Assembly: GCA_002104945.1 (NCBI GenBank)
Contig: MCFH01000017.1
Span: 310,001-374,000, forward strand
From: Piromyces finnis
Taxonomy: Eukaryota; Neocallimastigomycota; Neocallimastigomycetes; Neocallimastigales; Neocallimastigaceae
Length of the DNA: 64,000 nucleotides
Reading direction: 5' to 3'
Position numbers and translations under genes: made by a program. A model generated the notes under the pieces. The model was not told the DNA's origin. It was given only the letters and a program-made list of their open reading frames with translations, and did not search any database. Below are positions 1 through 9,600 of the stretch, one piece after another (positions within the stretch are counted from its first letter, which is position 1; every line of letters starts with the position of its first letter).

Positions 1-1680
1 AAGGAAACTCTTTTTTTTTTTTTATATATATTTTTGTATCTATATAAATATTTTAAATACTATAATAAACAAATAAAATGATAAAATATGTAAAACAAAA
101 ATATTAAGAAATAGTGTAGAATTAAAAATGGTTTTTTTTTTACTATAATACTTTACAAAATTTATATAATTATGTTTCATAGTATTAGATAAAATAAAAA
201 GTTTATTCCTTCATCAACAAAAGTACCATTTTCTTTTTTTTTTTTCTTCTCTCTAAACCCTTTAAAGTTTTAACAATTTAACTAAATAACTTTCTTCTTT
301 CCCTAAACAATCCTTTTACTTTTTAATTACTTTAAAATTTTAATTCTTTCATTCCATCTGAAAATTAAACTATTTGAAAACTTTTATTTATTATTTTTTT
401 TACATTTCTTTTTTCTGTATTTTTTTACTTTTTCCAACCTCCGTTTTCCTTTTTTTTTTTTTTAATGTAATACAATTTTCCAAATATAGAAATAAAACGT
501 ATTACAAAGATCTCTTATCATGGTAAATTCTATTTTTTCAAAATTTTAAAAACAAACCATTCTTTAAATTTATTATTTTTTAAAGTTTAATCATTTTTGA
601 TTCATTACATAGAAAATAAATTAAAATTCTTATTTATTTTAATTAAAAAAAAAAACAATATAATAGCCATATAATTTATTATATGAATTATATATTAATT
701 AGTATTATCCTTTAAAAAATTTTTTTATTAAAGTTGCACAAATTATTGGAATGATAATAAAAATAGAAAAATGGAAAATGTAGCTGAATAGAGATGAATG
801 TAGCTGAATAGTGTTGTTAAAAGATGAAATATAGTAGTAAATAAGGTAATAAAAAAGGTGTTATAATTTAAATAGTTATCAAAGATTGAATATCTAGCAT
901 CATTACATTTTAATTATTTTCTTTTTGTATTCAATAATTAACAAAATATAAAAGAAAATGTATAAAAATAAAAAATAAAAAATATTATAGAAGACATTTA
1001 GGTTACACAAGATTATTTTTAGTATTATAGAATAATTTTAATACAAACATGTAAGAATTTTTTAGATTAAAAAATTCTCACATGTAATACTGTTATGAAA
1101 TAATTTTAATACAAACATGTAAGAATTTTTTAGATATTTTATTATAATATGATTAGTTGTAAAGAATTTTATAATTTTAAAAGAAAATGATTTTTAAAAG
1201 TTAATTTCTTTTTTAATATAATTTATTTAAGAATATAAAATATTTATTATATAATAAATAGAATATTCTATAAATTGAAATCTAAATAATTCATTAATTA
1301 TTTTAATTATTTTAAAATTAATAATATTATTCTCCAATATAATAATATAACATATACTTTTCTTTATAACTTATAATAAATAACTAAAATAAAATATTTA
1401 AAATGATATTTTAATATTTTTATATTTTTATAAATAATTATTATATAATATCTAAATAATAATTATTCTATTTTTATTAATGCATTAGTCATTTATATAT
1501 TTATATATTAAAATATTAATATCATATTTATTTTAATATTATATTTTTTATAGAATTAAATATTATTATAACAAATATTTCATTAGAAATAATACATACA
1601 TCATACAAAATAAAATAAAATATTAAATATAAACTACAATATATTTAATTAATTAAGCTAAACTTTTTTATTATTTTAAT
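1..1680. other. AT-rich intergenic DNA, no gene seen
   Basis: Homopolymer A and T runs and short AT-rich words fill this stretch, with no credible ORF or exon. The only clear structure is the repeat at 1031-1135, listed separately. Confidence 0.7.
1031..1135. repeat. Direct repeat combined with an 18-bp inverted repeat
   Basis: A 37-bp word occurs at 1031-1067 and again, identical, at 1099-1135. Between them lies a hairpin: 1047-1064 (ACATGTAAGAATTTTTTA) faces 1068-1085 with one mismatch in 18 pairs and a 3-base GAT loop. The hairpin arm is part of the direct repeat, so one word is present twice forward and once inverted. It could be a small mobile-element remnant or a replication-slippage product. 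No coding role is seen. Confidence 0.75.
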
Positions 1681-1736
1681 AATTTTAATTAAAATAATAA
1701 TAAAGTTTAAAAATATTTGATGCCGTTAAAAAAAAA
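1681..1736 (+). mobile_element. Solo 3' tail of the LINE found at 5752-11453
   Basis: This stretch matches the 3' end of the full-length LINE almost base for base, including the words aataataaagttta and ttgatgccgtt, and then enters a short A run (compare 11381-11430). Only the last 55 or so bases are present, which is the usual result of an aborted target-primed reverse transcription. It is on the same strand as the full copy. I could not identify its target-site duplication. Confidence 0.8.
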
Positions 1737-1766
1737 CTAGAATTTATACTGTATCTTACATTTTTT

Positions 1767-1848
1767 GCCAGAAATTTCTGCTTGCTTTAATTTTTGTCTG
1801 GCTGAAATTTTACCAGAGGTCAAATTTCCTCTGGCTAGAAATTCTGGC
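1767..1848. repeat. Compound inverted repeat of higher GC content
   Basis: The outer arms GCCAGAAATTTCT (1767-1779) and AGAAATTCTGGC (1837-1848) are complementary except for one bulged base. The inner arms CCAGAGG (1813-1819) and CCTCTGG (1828-1834) pair perfectly. The left arm also contains the palindrome CAGAAATTTCTG. The block is markedly richer in G and C than its surroundings and starts 30 bases after the LINE tail. It may be a small foldback element or a structured RNA. I recognise no family. Confidence 0.65.
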
Positions 1849-2000
1849 TAAATCCTTCCAAAATCTAAGATAAAGTAGTATACAAAATTTAAATATAATT
1901 TGAAAATTATACATTACATTTTCTAATAAAGAAGATAATTACATGTAAGGAGGGAGAAATAAAAAAAGAGAGATATTCTTTTGCTCCGTTTTGCTTTGCA

Positions 2001-2035
<35 letters not shown>

Positions 2036-3492
2036 GGTATAAAAGAGTAAATACATTAGTGTGTATAAAGGAAAAAATTCGCATATCCTCTTCTTTATAA
2101 TTCTAATATTATTTTATCTTTACAAACTATAGAAAATAAGGGCAAAAAAGATTATAAAAAATTAAACAAATTAACACAAAAGTTTGAAAAAAAAAAGTTT
2201 TTTTTTGATCCTTTTACCTAGTACTAATAAAAAAAGATTAAAGTAAAAGGAAATGATTGTCTTCAATCCTCATCTTTTCATTATTTTCCCTTTTCCATTT
2301 TCCATTTTCCTTTTTTTTTTAATATTAAAATATTTGTTTCAGTTATTTCCATTTCCATTTTTTAATTTATTTTCTTTTTGACGTTTCAAAAATTTTTATT
2401 TTAAATTCAGAAAATAAATTAAATTAATTTAAAAATTGAGAAAAACTTAAACTTTAATTATATTTAAATTAATTAATTTATAAAGTAACATTGTTATTTT
2501 TAATAAATAAAGTTATAATACAATATATTAGAAAAATATAATATATACATATTAGAGTATGTTGCATCAATTATTTTAAACTTTATTTGTTTCATTTTGA
2601 AAAAATGTTACAATAAAAATGTTACAAAATTACTAAAAGATTGGCAATGATAAAAGAATAATAAAAGAATAAAAGAATAATAAAATCAATAATAATAGTA
2701 ATAATTGACAATAATAATACTATTTCCATTAATAATGCTTTATTTAATAATTTAAAAGAATGTTTAAAATAATATATTTTTTCTTTTAAAACTATCTATT
2801 ACAAACTTTAAAAAAAATTGTTTGAGATTTTTTATTAAATTGTACACAAATATATTTAATAAATTTTTTTAGTTTTTTATTCGTTAATTCTATTTATAAA
2901 ATAAATTATAAATTATAAATTATAGATATTATCATTATCATTTTCTGCTTTTTTTTATTTTTTTTTTTTACAAATATTCCAATATTCTCTAAGTAAATGG
3001 ACTTTTAAAATATTCTTTTTTTTAAAAATCTTCTTTTCATACAAGAGTTAACATTTTTTTCTTTAATAAAAAGTTTTAATATTTTTTTTGTTAAGTAAAT
3101 TTTTTATAAATTAAAATTTGTATTTATGTATTAATGGACAATTAAGTCGTGTAACATTAATTTAAAATTAATATTTAATTTTTTTATGTTTCAGTTTTAA
3201 TAAAGAATAATATTTAATAGAGTTACACAATAAAAATTAATAAAAGAATTATATATAAAAAGAAAAAAGGTATTTCTTTTTTTTTTTCAATCAATAAAAA
3301 ATAATAAAAAAAAAAAGGTTTTTTTATTAAAATAATTTAATAAAAAACAGTAATAATAATAATAAAAAATAATCAGTAATTATTGAATAAGGTATAATCA
3401 ATTATTATTTGATTATATTATATAAAAATTAGATATTTAATAATAATTTAAGAATTTAGAATCAAAGTAAAAATAAAAAAAAGAAAATAAAA
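1849..3492. other. AT-rich intergenic DNA upstream of the repeat-protein gene
   Basis: Poly-A and poly-T runs and AT-rich words, with no ORF or RNA gene recognised. The last 150 or so bases before 3493 are A-rich, as in front of other starts in this window, and probably hold the promoter and 5' UTR. Confidence 0.6.
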
Positions 3493-5163
3493 ATGAAATT
3501 CAATAAAGTTTTATTAGCTTGTGTTGCTGCATTAGCTTTTAGTGAAGGCGCTAGCGCTCAAACTAAAACTCTTCCATCCAGCAAGACTCTTCCAACTACC
3601 AACCGTATCCTTGCACTTCCTTCTAGTACTAAACCACTTTCTTCTTCCAAGACTCTTTCAACCTTCACCAAGGTTCTTCCAGTTTCCAGCACTGTTGCTT
3701 CTAAGACTCTTCCAGTCTCCAGCAAGACTCTTCCAGTTTCTAGCACTGTTGCTTCCAAGACTCTTCCAGTCTCCAGCAAGACTCTTCCAGTTTCCAGCAC
3801 TGTTGCTTCCAAGACTCTTCCAGTCTCCAGCAAGACTCTCCCAGTTTCTAGCACTGTTGCTTCCAAGACTCTTCCAGTTTCTAGCAAGACTCTCCCAGTT
3901 TCTAGCACTGTTGCTTCCAAGACTCTTCCAGTTTCTAGCAAGACTCTCCCAGTTTCTAGCACTGTTGCTTCCAAGACTCTTCCAGTTTCTAGCAAGACTC
4001 TTCCAGTCTCCAGCAAGACTCTCCCAGTTTCTAGCAAGACTCTTCCAGTCTCCAGCAAGACTCTCCCAGTTTCTAGCACTGTTGCTTCCAAGACTCTTCC
4101 AGTTTCTAGCAAGACTCTTCCAGTCTCCAGCAAGACTCTTCCAGTCTCCAGCAAGACTCTCCCAGTTTCTAGCACTGTTGCTTCCAAGACTCTTCCAGTT
4201 TCTAGCAAGACTCTTCCAGTCTCCAGCAAGACTCTTCCAGTCTCCAGCAAGACTCTCCCAGTTTCTAGCACTGTTGCTTCCAAGACTCTTCCAGTTTCTA
4301 GCAAGACTCTTCCAGTCTCCAGCAAGACTCTCCCAGTTTCTAGCACTGTTGCTTCCAAGACTCTTCCAGTTTCTAGCAAGACTCTTCCAGTCTCCAGCAA
4401 GACTCTTCCAGTTTCTAGCACTGTTGCTTCCAAGACTCTTCCAGTTTCTAGCAAGACTCTTCCAGTTTCTAGCAAGACTCTCCCAGTCTCCAGCAAGACT
4501 CTCCCAGTCTCCAGCAAGACTCTCCCAGTCTCCAGCAAGACTCTCCCAGTCTCCAGCAAGACTCTCCCAGTCTCCAGCAAGACTCTCCCAGTCTCCAGCA
4601 AGACTCTCCCAGTCTCCAGCAAGACTCTCCCAGTCTCCAGCAAGACTCTCCCAGTCTCCAGCAAGACTCTCCCAGTCTCCAGCAAGACTCTCCCAGTCTC
4701 CAGCAAGACTCTCCCAGTCTCCAGCAAGACTCTTCCAGTCTCCAGCAAGACTCTTCCAGTCTCCAGCAAGACTCTTCCAGTCTCCAGCAAGACTCTTCCA
4801 GTCTCCAGCAAGACTCTTCCAGTCTCCAGCAAGACTCTTCCAGTCTCCAGCAAGACTCTTCCAGTCTCCAGCAAGACTCTTCCAGTCTCCAGCAAGACTC
4901 TCCCAGTCTCCAGCAAGACTCTCCCAACATCCACCAGAACTACCACTAAGACCATTGTTACTAGAACTACTACTATCTATGCTCCACAACCAACTAATAA
5001 TAATGGTTCCAATTGTGCCAGTGATGACTGGAGTTGTAAGCAACAAGCTTCTGACAAGTGTTATGCTGAATTAAATGCTTGTTGGTCTAAGCCATGGGAT
5101 CCATCTTTAATTCAAGAATGTGGTGCCATTAACGAAAGATGTTCAAAGATCTGGTCTAATTAA
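3493..5163 (+). CDS. Secreted Ser/Thr-rich tandem-repeat protein with Cys-rich C-terminal module
   Basis: The 556-residue single-exon product starts with a classical signal peptide: a Lys, then a Leu/Ala/Val-rich core and an AxA-type cleavage site near residue 22. From about residue 58 to 477 it is almost only the 7-residue unit SKTLPVS, in places interleaved with STVASKTLPVSS. A Thr-rich linker (TTTKTIVTRTTTIYA) follows. The last 50 or so residues form a compact module with six Cys and several Trp. A signal peptide, a rigid Ser/Thr/Pro stalk (a likely O-glycosylation target) and a Cys-rich end suggest an extracellular or cell-wall protein. I do not recognise the Cys module and assign no enzyme activity. 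The A-rich context AAAAATG supports the start. The array also leaves other frames open, and those ORFs are artefacts of the 21-bp period. Confidence 0.88.
   Translation: MKFNKVLLACVAALAFSEGASAQTKTLPSSKTLPTTNRILALPSSTKPLSSSKTLSTFTKVLPVSSTVASKTLPVSSKTLPVSSTVASKTLPVSSKTLPVSSTVASKTLPVSSKTLPVSSTVASKTLPVSSKTLPVSSTVASKTLPVSSKTLPVSSTVASKTLPVSSKTLPVSSKTLPVSSKTLPVSSKTLPVSSTVASKTLPVSSKTLPVSSKTLPVSSKTLPVSSTVASKTLPVSSKTLPVSSKTLPVSSKTLPVSSTVASKTLPVSSKTLPVSSKTLPVSSTVASKTLPVSSKTLPVSSKTLPVSSTVASKTLPVSSKTLPVSSKTLPVSSKTLPVSSKTLPVSSKTLPVSSKTLPVSSKTLPVSSKTLPVSSKTLPVSSKTLPVSSKTLPVSSKTLPVSSKTLPVSSKTLPVSSKTLPVSSKTLPVSSKTLPVSSKTLPVSSKTLPVSSKTLPVSSKTLPVSSKTLPVSSKTLPTSTRTTTKTIVTRTTTIYAPQPTNNNGSNCASDDWSCKQQASDKCYAELNACWSKPWDPSLIQECGAINERCSKIWSN
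3664..4924 (+). repeat. 21-bp coding minisatellite (SKTLPVS unit)
   Basis: Tandem 21-bp units encode SKTLPVS. The 5' part mixes 21-bp units with longer units carrying STVA. The 3' part is homogenised in blocks: about a dozen near-identical units with the ctcccagtctcc spelling at about 4487-4730, then about eight with cttccagtctcc at about 4731-4898. The block pattern indicates recent slippage or unequal exchange. A 21-bp period keeps frame when units are gained or lost. Confidence 0.95.
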
Positions 5164-5738
5164 TTTATTTAAAATCATAAAATAATTAATTATTATTCAA
5201 TAAAATCATTATTTATTATAGTATTTAATTTAAAAATAATTTTAAAAATTAAAATATAAATAATACACTTGAATAATTTTTCCCCTTTATCTTCGTTAAA
5301 GAAATACTTAAAAATATTATTTAACAACATAATTTAAAATAAAAGACGAAAAAATTAATGTTTATAAATATGCATCAATATCATATATAATAAAAATATC
5401 TATAAAATAAAGTAAAATAATTGAATCATTATATCATAAATGTAAAACTATAATAATGTTGATAAATTCATTATTTTTATTTTACGTAATTAAAAGCAAT
5501 AAATATATAATATAATAAAACTCTTGTACTTTTAAATTAATTGGTACTATTAACAATAAAATGTGTGTGTGTGTGTACTTTTATTCTTTTGATAAATAAG
5601 GAAGATATATAAAATATATAAATATACTTATTTTGTTGTGATTGTTTATGTTGATTTAGTAAAGAGATGGTTTACTTCCTTCAATATTAAGAACTAATCA
5701 ATTTAAATTACTTTATGAGAATTAATCTCATTTCTAAC
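5164..5738. other. 3' flank of the repeat-protein gene, AT-rich
   Basis: AT-rich DNA with a short TG run near 5561-5576. No gene is seen. If the LINE target was an older LINE copy, its left half could lie here, but I could not align it with confidence. Confidence 0.6.
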
Positions 5739-5751
5739 AATGGTTCATATA
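5739..5751 (+). repeat. Left target-site duplication of the LINE
   Basis: AATGGTTCATATA at 5739-5751 is repeated exactly at 11452-11464, directly after the 3' poly-A run. The two copies fix the element's ends. Confidence 0.9.
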
Positions 5752-5999
5752 CCCTCTTGGGAACGTGCCTTCATTTATTTAATAAATGTAGTTTCTCAAG
5801 GGGGTCTACTCATGCTCATGGTACTGAGAGAGTAGAAAGAATTAAATCCAAGTATTGCGCAATGGATGCTTGGTGCCCTCTTAGGAATGTGCCTTCATTT
5901 ATTTAATAAATGTAATTTCTCAAGGGGGTCTACTCATGCTCATGGTACTGAGAGAGTAGAAAGAATTAAATCCAAGCATTGCGCAATGGATGCTTGGTT
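5752..5999 (+). repeat. Two 124-bp tandem monomers at the LINE 5' end
   Basis: Units 5752-5875 and 5876-5999 differ at only a few positions. Each can fold into consecutive helices. In unit 1, CCCTCTTGGGAA (5752-5763) pairs with 5793-5804 (two G-U pairs) around the hairpin CATTTATT/AATAAATG (5772-5788). Next, with no gap, comes TCTACTC (5805-5811) paired with GAGTAGA (5830-5836) around CTCA/TGAG. Last is CCAAGTAT/ATGCTTGG (5848-5873). Unit 2 keeps all of these with small changes: one mismatch in the first helix, while its last helix becomes fully Watson-Crick. Tandem 5' monomers with promoter activity are known in some mammalian L1 elements. Whether these act as promoter, structured RNA or ribozyme is not known. 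Confidence 0.85.
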
Positions 6000-6044
6000 A
6001 GTCTTCAAGGGAAAATTATTAGGACTAAGCTCATGGTACTGAGC
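5998..6044 (+). other. Third copy of the CTCATGGTACTGAG hairpin in the LINE leader
   Basis: After the second monomer, TTAGTC (5998-6003) can pair with GACTAA (6023-6028), followed at once by GCTCATGGTACTGAGC (6029-6044). The 14-base core of this hairpin also occurs in both monomers. It looks like a truncated, diverged third unit keeping the helix-plus-hairpin arrangement. Confidence 0.6.
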
Positions 6045-6641
6045 GATTAAAAAACATTTTATTCATCAAATTTAAGTATTTGATGAATAAGTGAATGTTT
6101 GATTTTTCAGGTAAGTTTGTATAGTATTTAATTAGAAGAGTAATACATTTTGTTGCTGTATTTTTTCTTTTATTCATGTATTCATGTAGTACTACTCTTC
6201 TCTTGTAAGAATCCAATGTAGTCAACTTTAGCATTTGCATTGTACTTTTATATTCATGTAGCTATTGTTGTATTGTTTCTTGTAAGAGACTGATTCACTC
6301 TACATCATGTAAAAATACTATTCACAAGCTTTCTGGTGTCGACATTCTTGATTCAAATTTTTTACCAATTTAAATATTTAATGAAAAGTAAAGTCAAACA
6401 AGTTTAGTGTCAAAAAGCGAATCGAATTTACTAACAACAAACCAAAACTAGAATTTTTAAAGAAAATTTACAACTAGAATTCAAAAAAAGAAACTTTAAA
6501 CAAAGCATCGTAACAATTTTTGTACTATCCAGTACTTTTAAGAAGAGAGAGAGAGACAGATTTTTTTCCATATACGTTATATTTGTAATTTTTATTAGTA
6601 TTTATTTTATATTCAATATTTTTTAATTAGAATTTATTATC

Positions 6642-9600
6642 ATGTCAGTCCTTTATATTAAAGATAAGAATTATATCAGACGTGGTACCCGGTCTTATGG
6701 TATCCCCTTAGATGATATTCGCTCCTTCTTTATCCGTGGTATTCGATCATGGTCAGTAAATATGCTATGGGAAAAACTCGAGGTTATTCTAGAAGATAAA
6801 TTTAATTCAGTTATTAGTGTTAAATATTTTCAGACTTTCAATGATCACTTTTTCTTAGTCAAGGTTCATGGTTCATCAAAAGATTGTATTAAAATCTTAC
6901 ACATGTTAAAGAAGAAACTTTCAGTTACCTCAATTTCCTTTTCAGCTCGTAGTAGAAGGAATCACAAATACACTTTTTCCACTCTCAAACGTAAAATTTT
7001 AGTTTCTAATAAACATCAACATTCTATTCAACAATCATTTCAACAATCAGTTCAACAATCAGTTCAACAATCTCATCAACAATCCGATCTTCAACAAGAT
7101 CTTCAACAGGATCTTCAACAAGTTTCCCATCATGAAAATATTCCAGATCTACAGCAAACACAATTTCAATCTCAACATTCAACAATTAATTCTAATAGTT
7201 CTATCAACTCTGATAACAGTTCAATAGTTGATAGTTCTTCAGTTTCACAGCCATCTAGTAATAGTTCTACTTATTCCTCTGATGCATCATCCATTAATAA
7301 CGATGACTTTAATAATAATAATAATAGCAACGATTCTTCCTCATCCAACAAGCCTGATAACTTTTCTTTTTGTCTTAGTTGGAACACCAATGGGTGGAAT
7401 CATGAAAAGAGAGATAGTATTAGCTATTTCACAGCTATTTTCAAACCATTATTCTTATGTTTCCAAGAAACTGGTAATGGTTCTGGATCGAATACAGATT
7501 ATCCTTGTCGTGTTACTTTGCGAAACTATAGACACTTTTTCAAGAAAGCTGACGAATCAGTTCCGGGAATGAGAGGTTTATATTTAGGTTTTCACAATTC
7601 GTGTCAAGCCTCACTTGAAAACTTCTCTGGAAAGTATATTATTTCTATTTATACTTTTAGTCTCTGGAATAGATTCAAATGCTCGATTGGAAATGTTTAT
7701 ATGCCTCATAGTCATCACAACATCTATGTTGATCATGCAAAGTTAGAAGTTCGCTTGTGGTTACAAACTCATTCATCCCATCCATCGATTCTTGTTGGTG
7801 ATTTTAATATGTCTAAAGTAAAATTATCCAACTGGTTATCAACTAATGGATTAGGAGATTGGGAAATTCTTCCGCTTAGAGGGTCTACTATCTCTTGGAC
7901 TCGAGGTGATCAATCTTCCGACATTGACCATGCTCTTATCAATTCGAAGATGAAAGATCTTATTCACTCAGGATCATTTATAAATAATTTTTATCCTGTA
8001 TCAGACCATAAGCCACTTCTTATTAATGGTAAAATTATTCCTATGGAAGATTTTTCTAATGACTTTAATGTTCCTAAGAAAATTCTGAAATGGAATAGAT
8101 TAAAATGTATTGAGGAAAAGGAATCTATTCTCAGTCATAATAAATTCCAAATACTTTCAGCAAAATTCAACGATCCTAATGTTTCTACAGATGAACTTTC
8201 CAAAGAGTTTACTTCAACTGCTTTTTCAATTGCAGACGAGCTCAGTATTACCTCAGCAAATAATGTTATAAAGTCTTCATTTCATATTTCACAACAAATT
8301 TTTAATCTTCAAAAAATCAAAATGAAGTTGTATAAGAGATTTAAAAAAGAAAGAATTTATGATATAGATGAATTTATTAAAAGAATTAAAATCTACCGTA
8401 AACTCATTGATTACATCCACAAAAGATGTAATGAATTTAGGAAGCAAGAATATCTTCATTGGATTAAAACAGGATGTGAGTATATGAAGAGTCATAATCC
8501 TAAGAAGGCCTGGAAATGGATCAAGAAAACTGCAAAAATTGGAAAAGATTCTTTCTTTATTGCTCAACCAATTAAAAACAAAAATGGAGAATTAGTTGTT
8601 GCTACGGAAGAACAACTAGATGTGTGGCATGATCATTTCGAAAAGCTTGCATCAGATCCAAGTGGTGTAAGTCTTGATTTGGAGCATTGGTATGAAGAAC
8701 CAACGAATAAACGTTTTTCACTCCCTATGCTTGATGAATGGGATATCAACCAAGATATTAGTATTGATGAAGTCAAGTCAGCTATCCTCTCTACTCCGAA
8801 TTATAAAGCATCAGGTCCGGATGGTATTCCAATTGAATTTTACAAAGCATTAATTCCATCAAGTAATGATTCTAATAATGCTACAGATAATAATTCTTCC
8901 GGTAATACCACTTCAGATAATGATGCTTATGGTTTAAATTTTATTCTTAAATTATTCAACCGTATTTGGGATGGAGACTTCCCCAACTCATGGAATGAAT
9001 CCAGTATTGTTTCTATTCCTAAGAAGGGAGATTTGACAGATTGTGATAACTATCGAGGTATATCACTTATCAATAATGGTATTAAGTTGATTTCCAAAAT
9101 TGTCACCACTAGAATCTCAGAATATGGTTTAAAGAATAATTTCATTAGACCTGAACAATTTGGTTTTCGAAAAAAGGAAGAAAGTATTAGTCTTTTCATT
9201 TCAATCCAAGAAATATGCCGTAGACGTCAATTAGATAATAAAGAGACATATTTGGCCTTTTTAGATCTCAGGAAAGCATACGATTCAGTCCCAATCGGTA
9301 ATATTCTCCATAAATTAGATTGTTTAGGAATCCGAGGTAAGAGTTTACAATTTATCAAAAATTTATATTTAACATCTAAGGCTAATGTCAAATTAGATGG
9401 ACAATTCTCGAAATCTTTTGATGTGAAGAAAGGAGTCCGTCAAGGATGCCCTCTTTCTCCTATTCTCTTTAATCTCTTTATTAATGATATATTTAAAGAG
9501 TGTGAAGATCTCGGAGTCAGTTTAGGTGACACTCGATGCTGTGGTGGACTTTTTGCAGATGATATAGTTATTTGTGCTCCAACAAGAGGATGCTTAAAAA

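Noticed and set aside
3664-4924. Regular 21-bp repeats resembling a CRISPR array
   Set aside because: There are no unique spacers; the units are contiguous, coding and in a eukaryotic gene.
3542-5074. Long open frames overlapping the SKTLPVS gene on both strands
   Set aside because: They exist only because the 21-bp unit is a multiple of three and lacks stops in those frames. They have no signal peptide or plausible composition.
5752-5875. HDV-like or hammerhead ribozyme in the LINE monomer
   Set aside because: Stems are present, but I could not place the conserved catalytic core or P2 pairing of either class. I report it only as an unclassified structured element.
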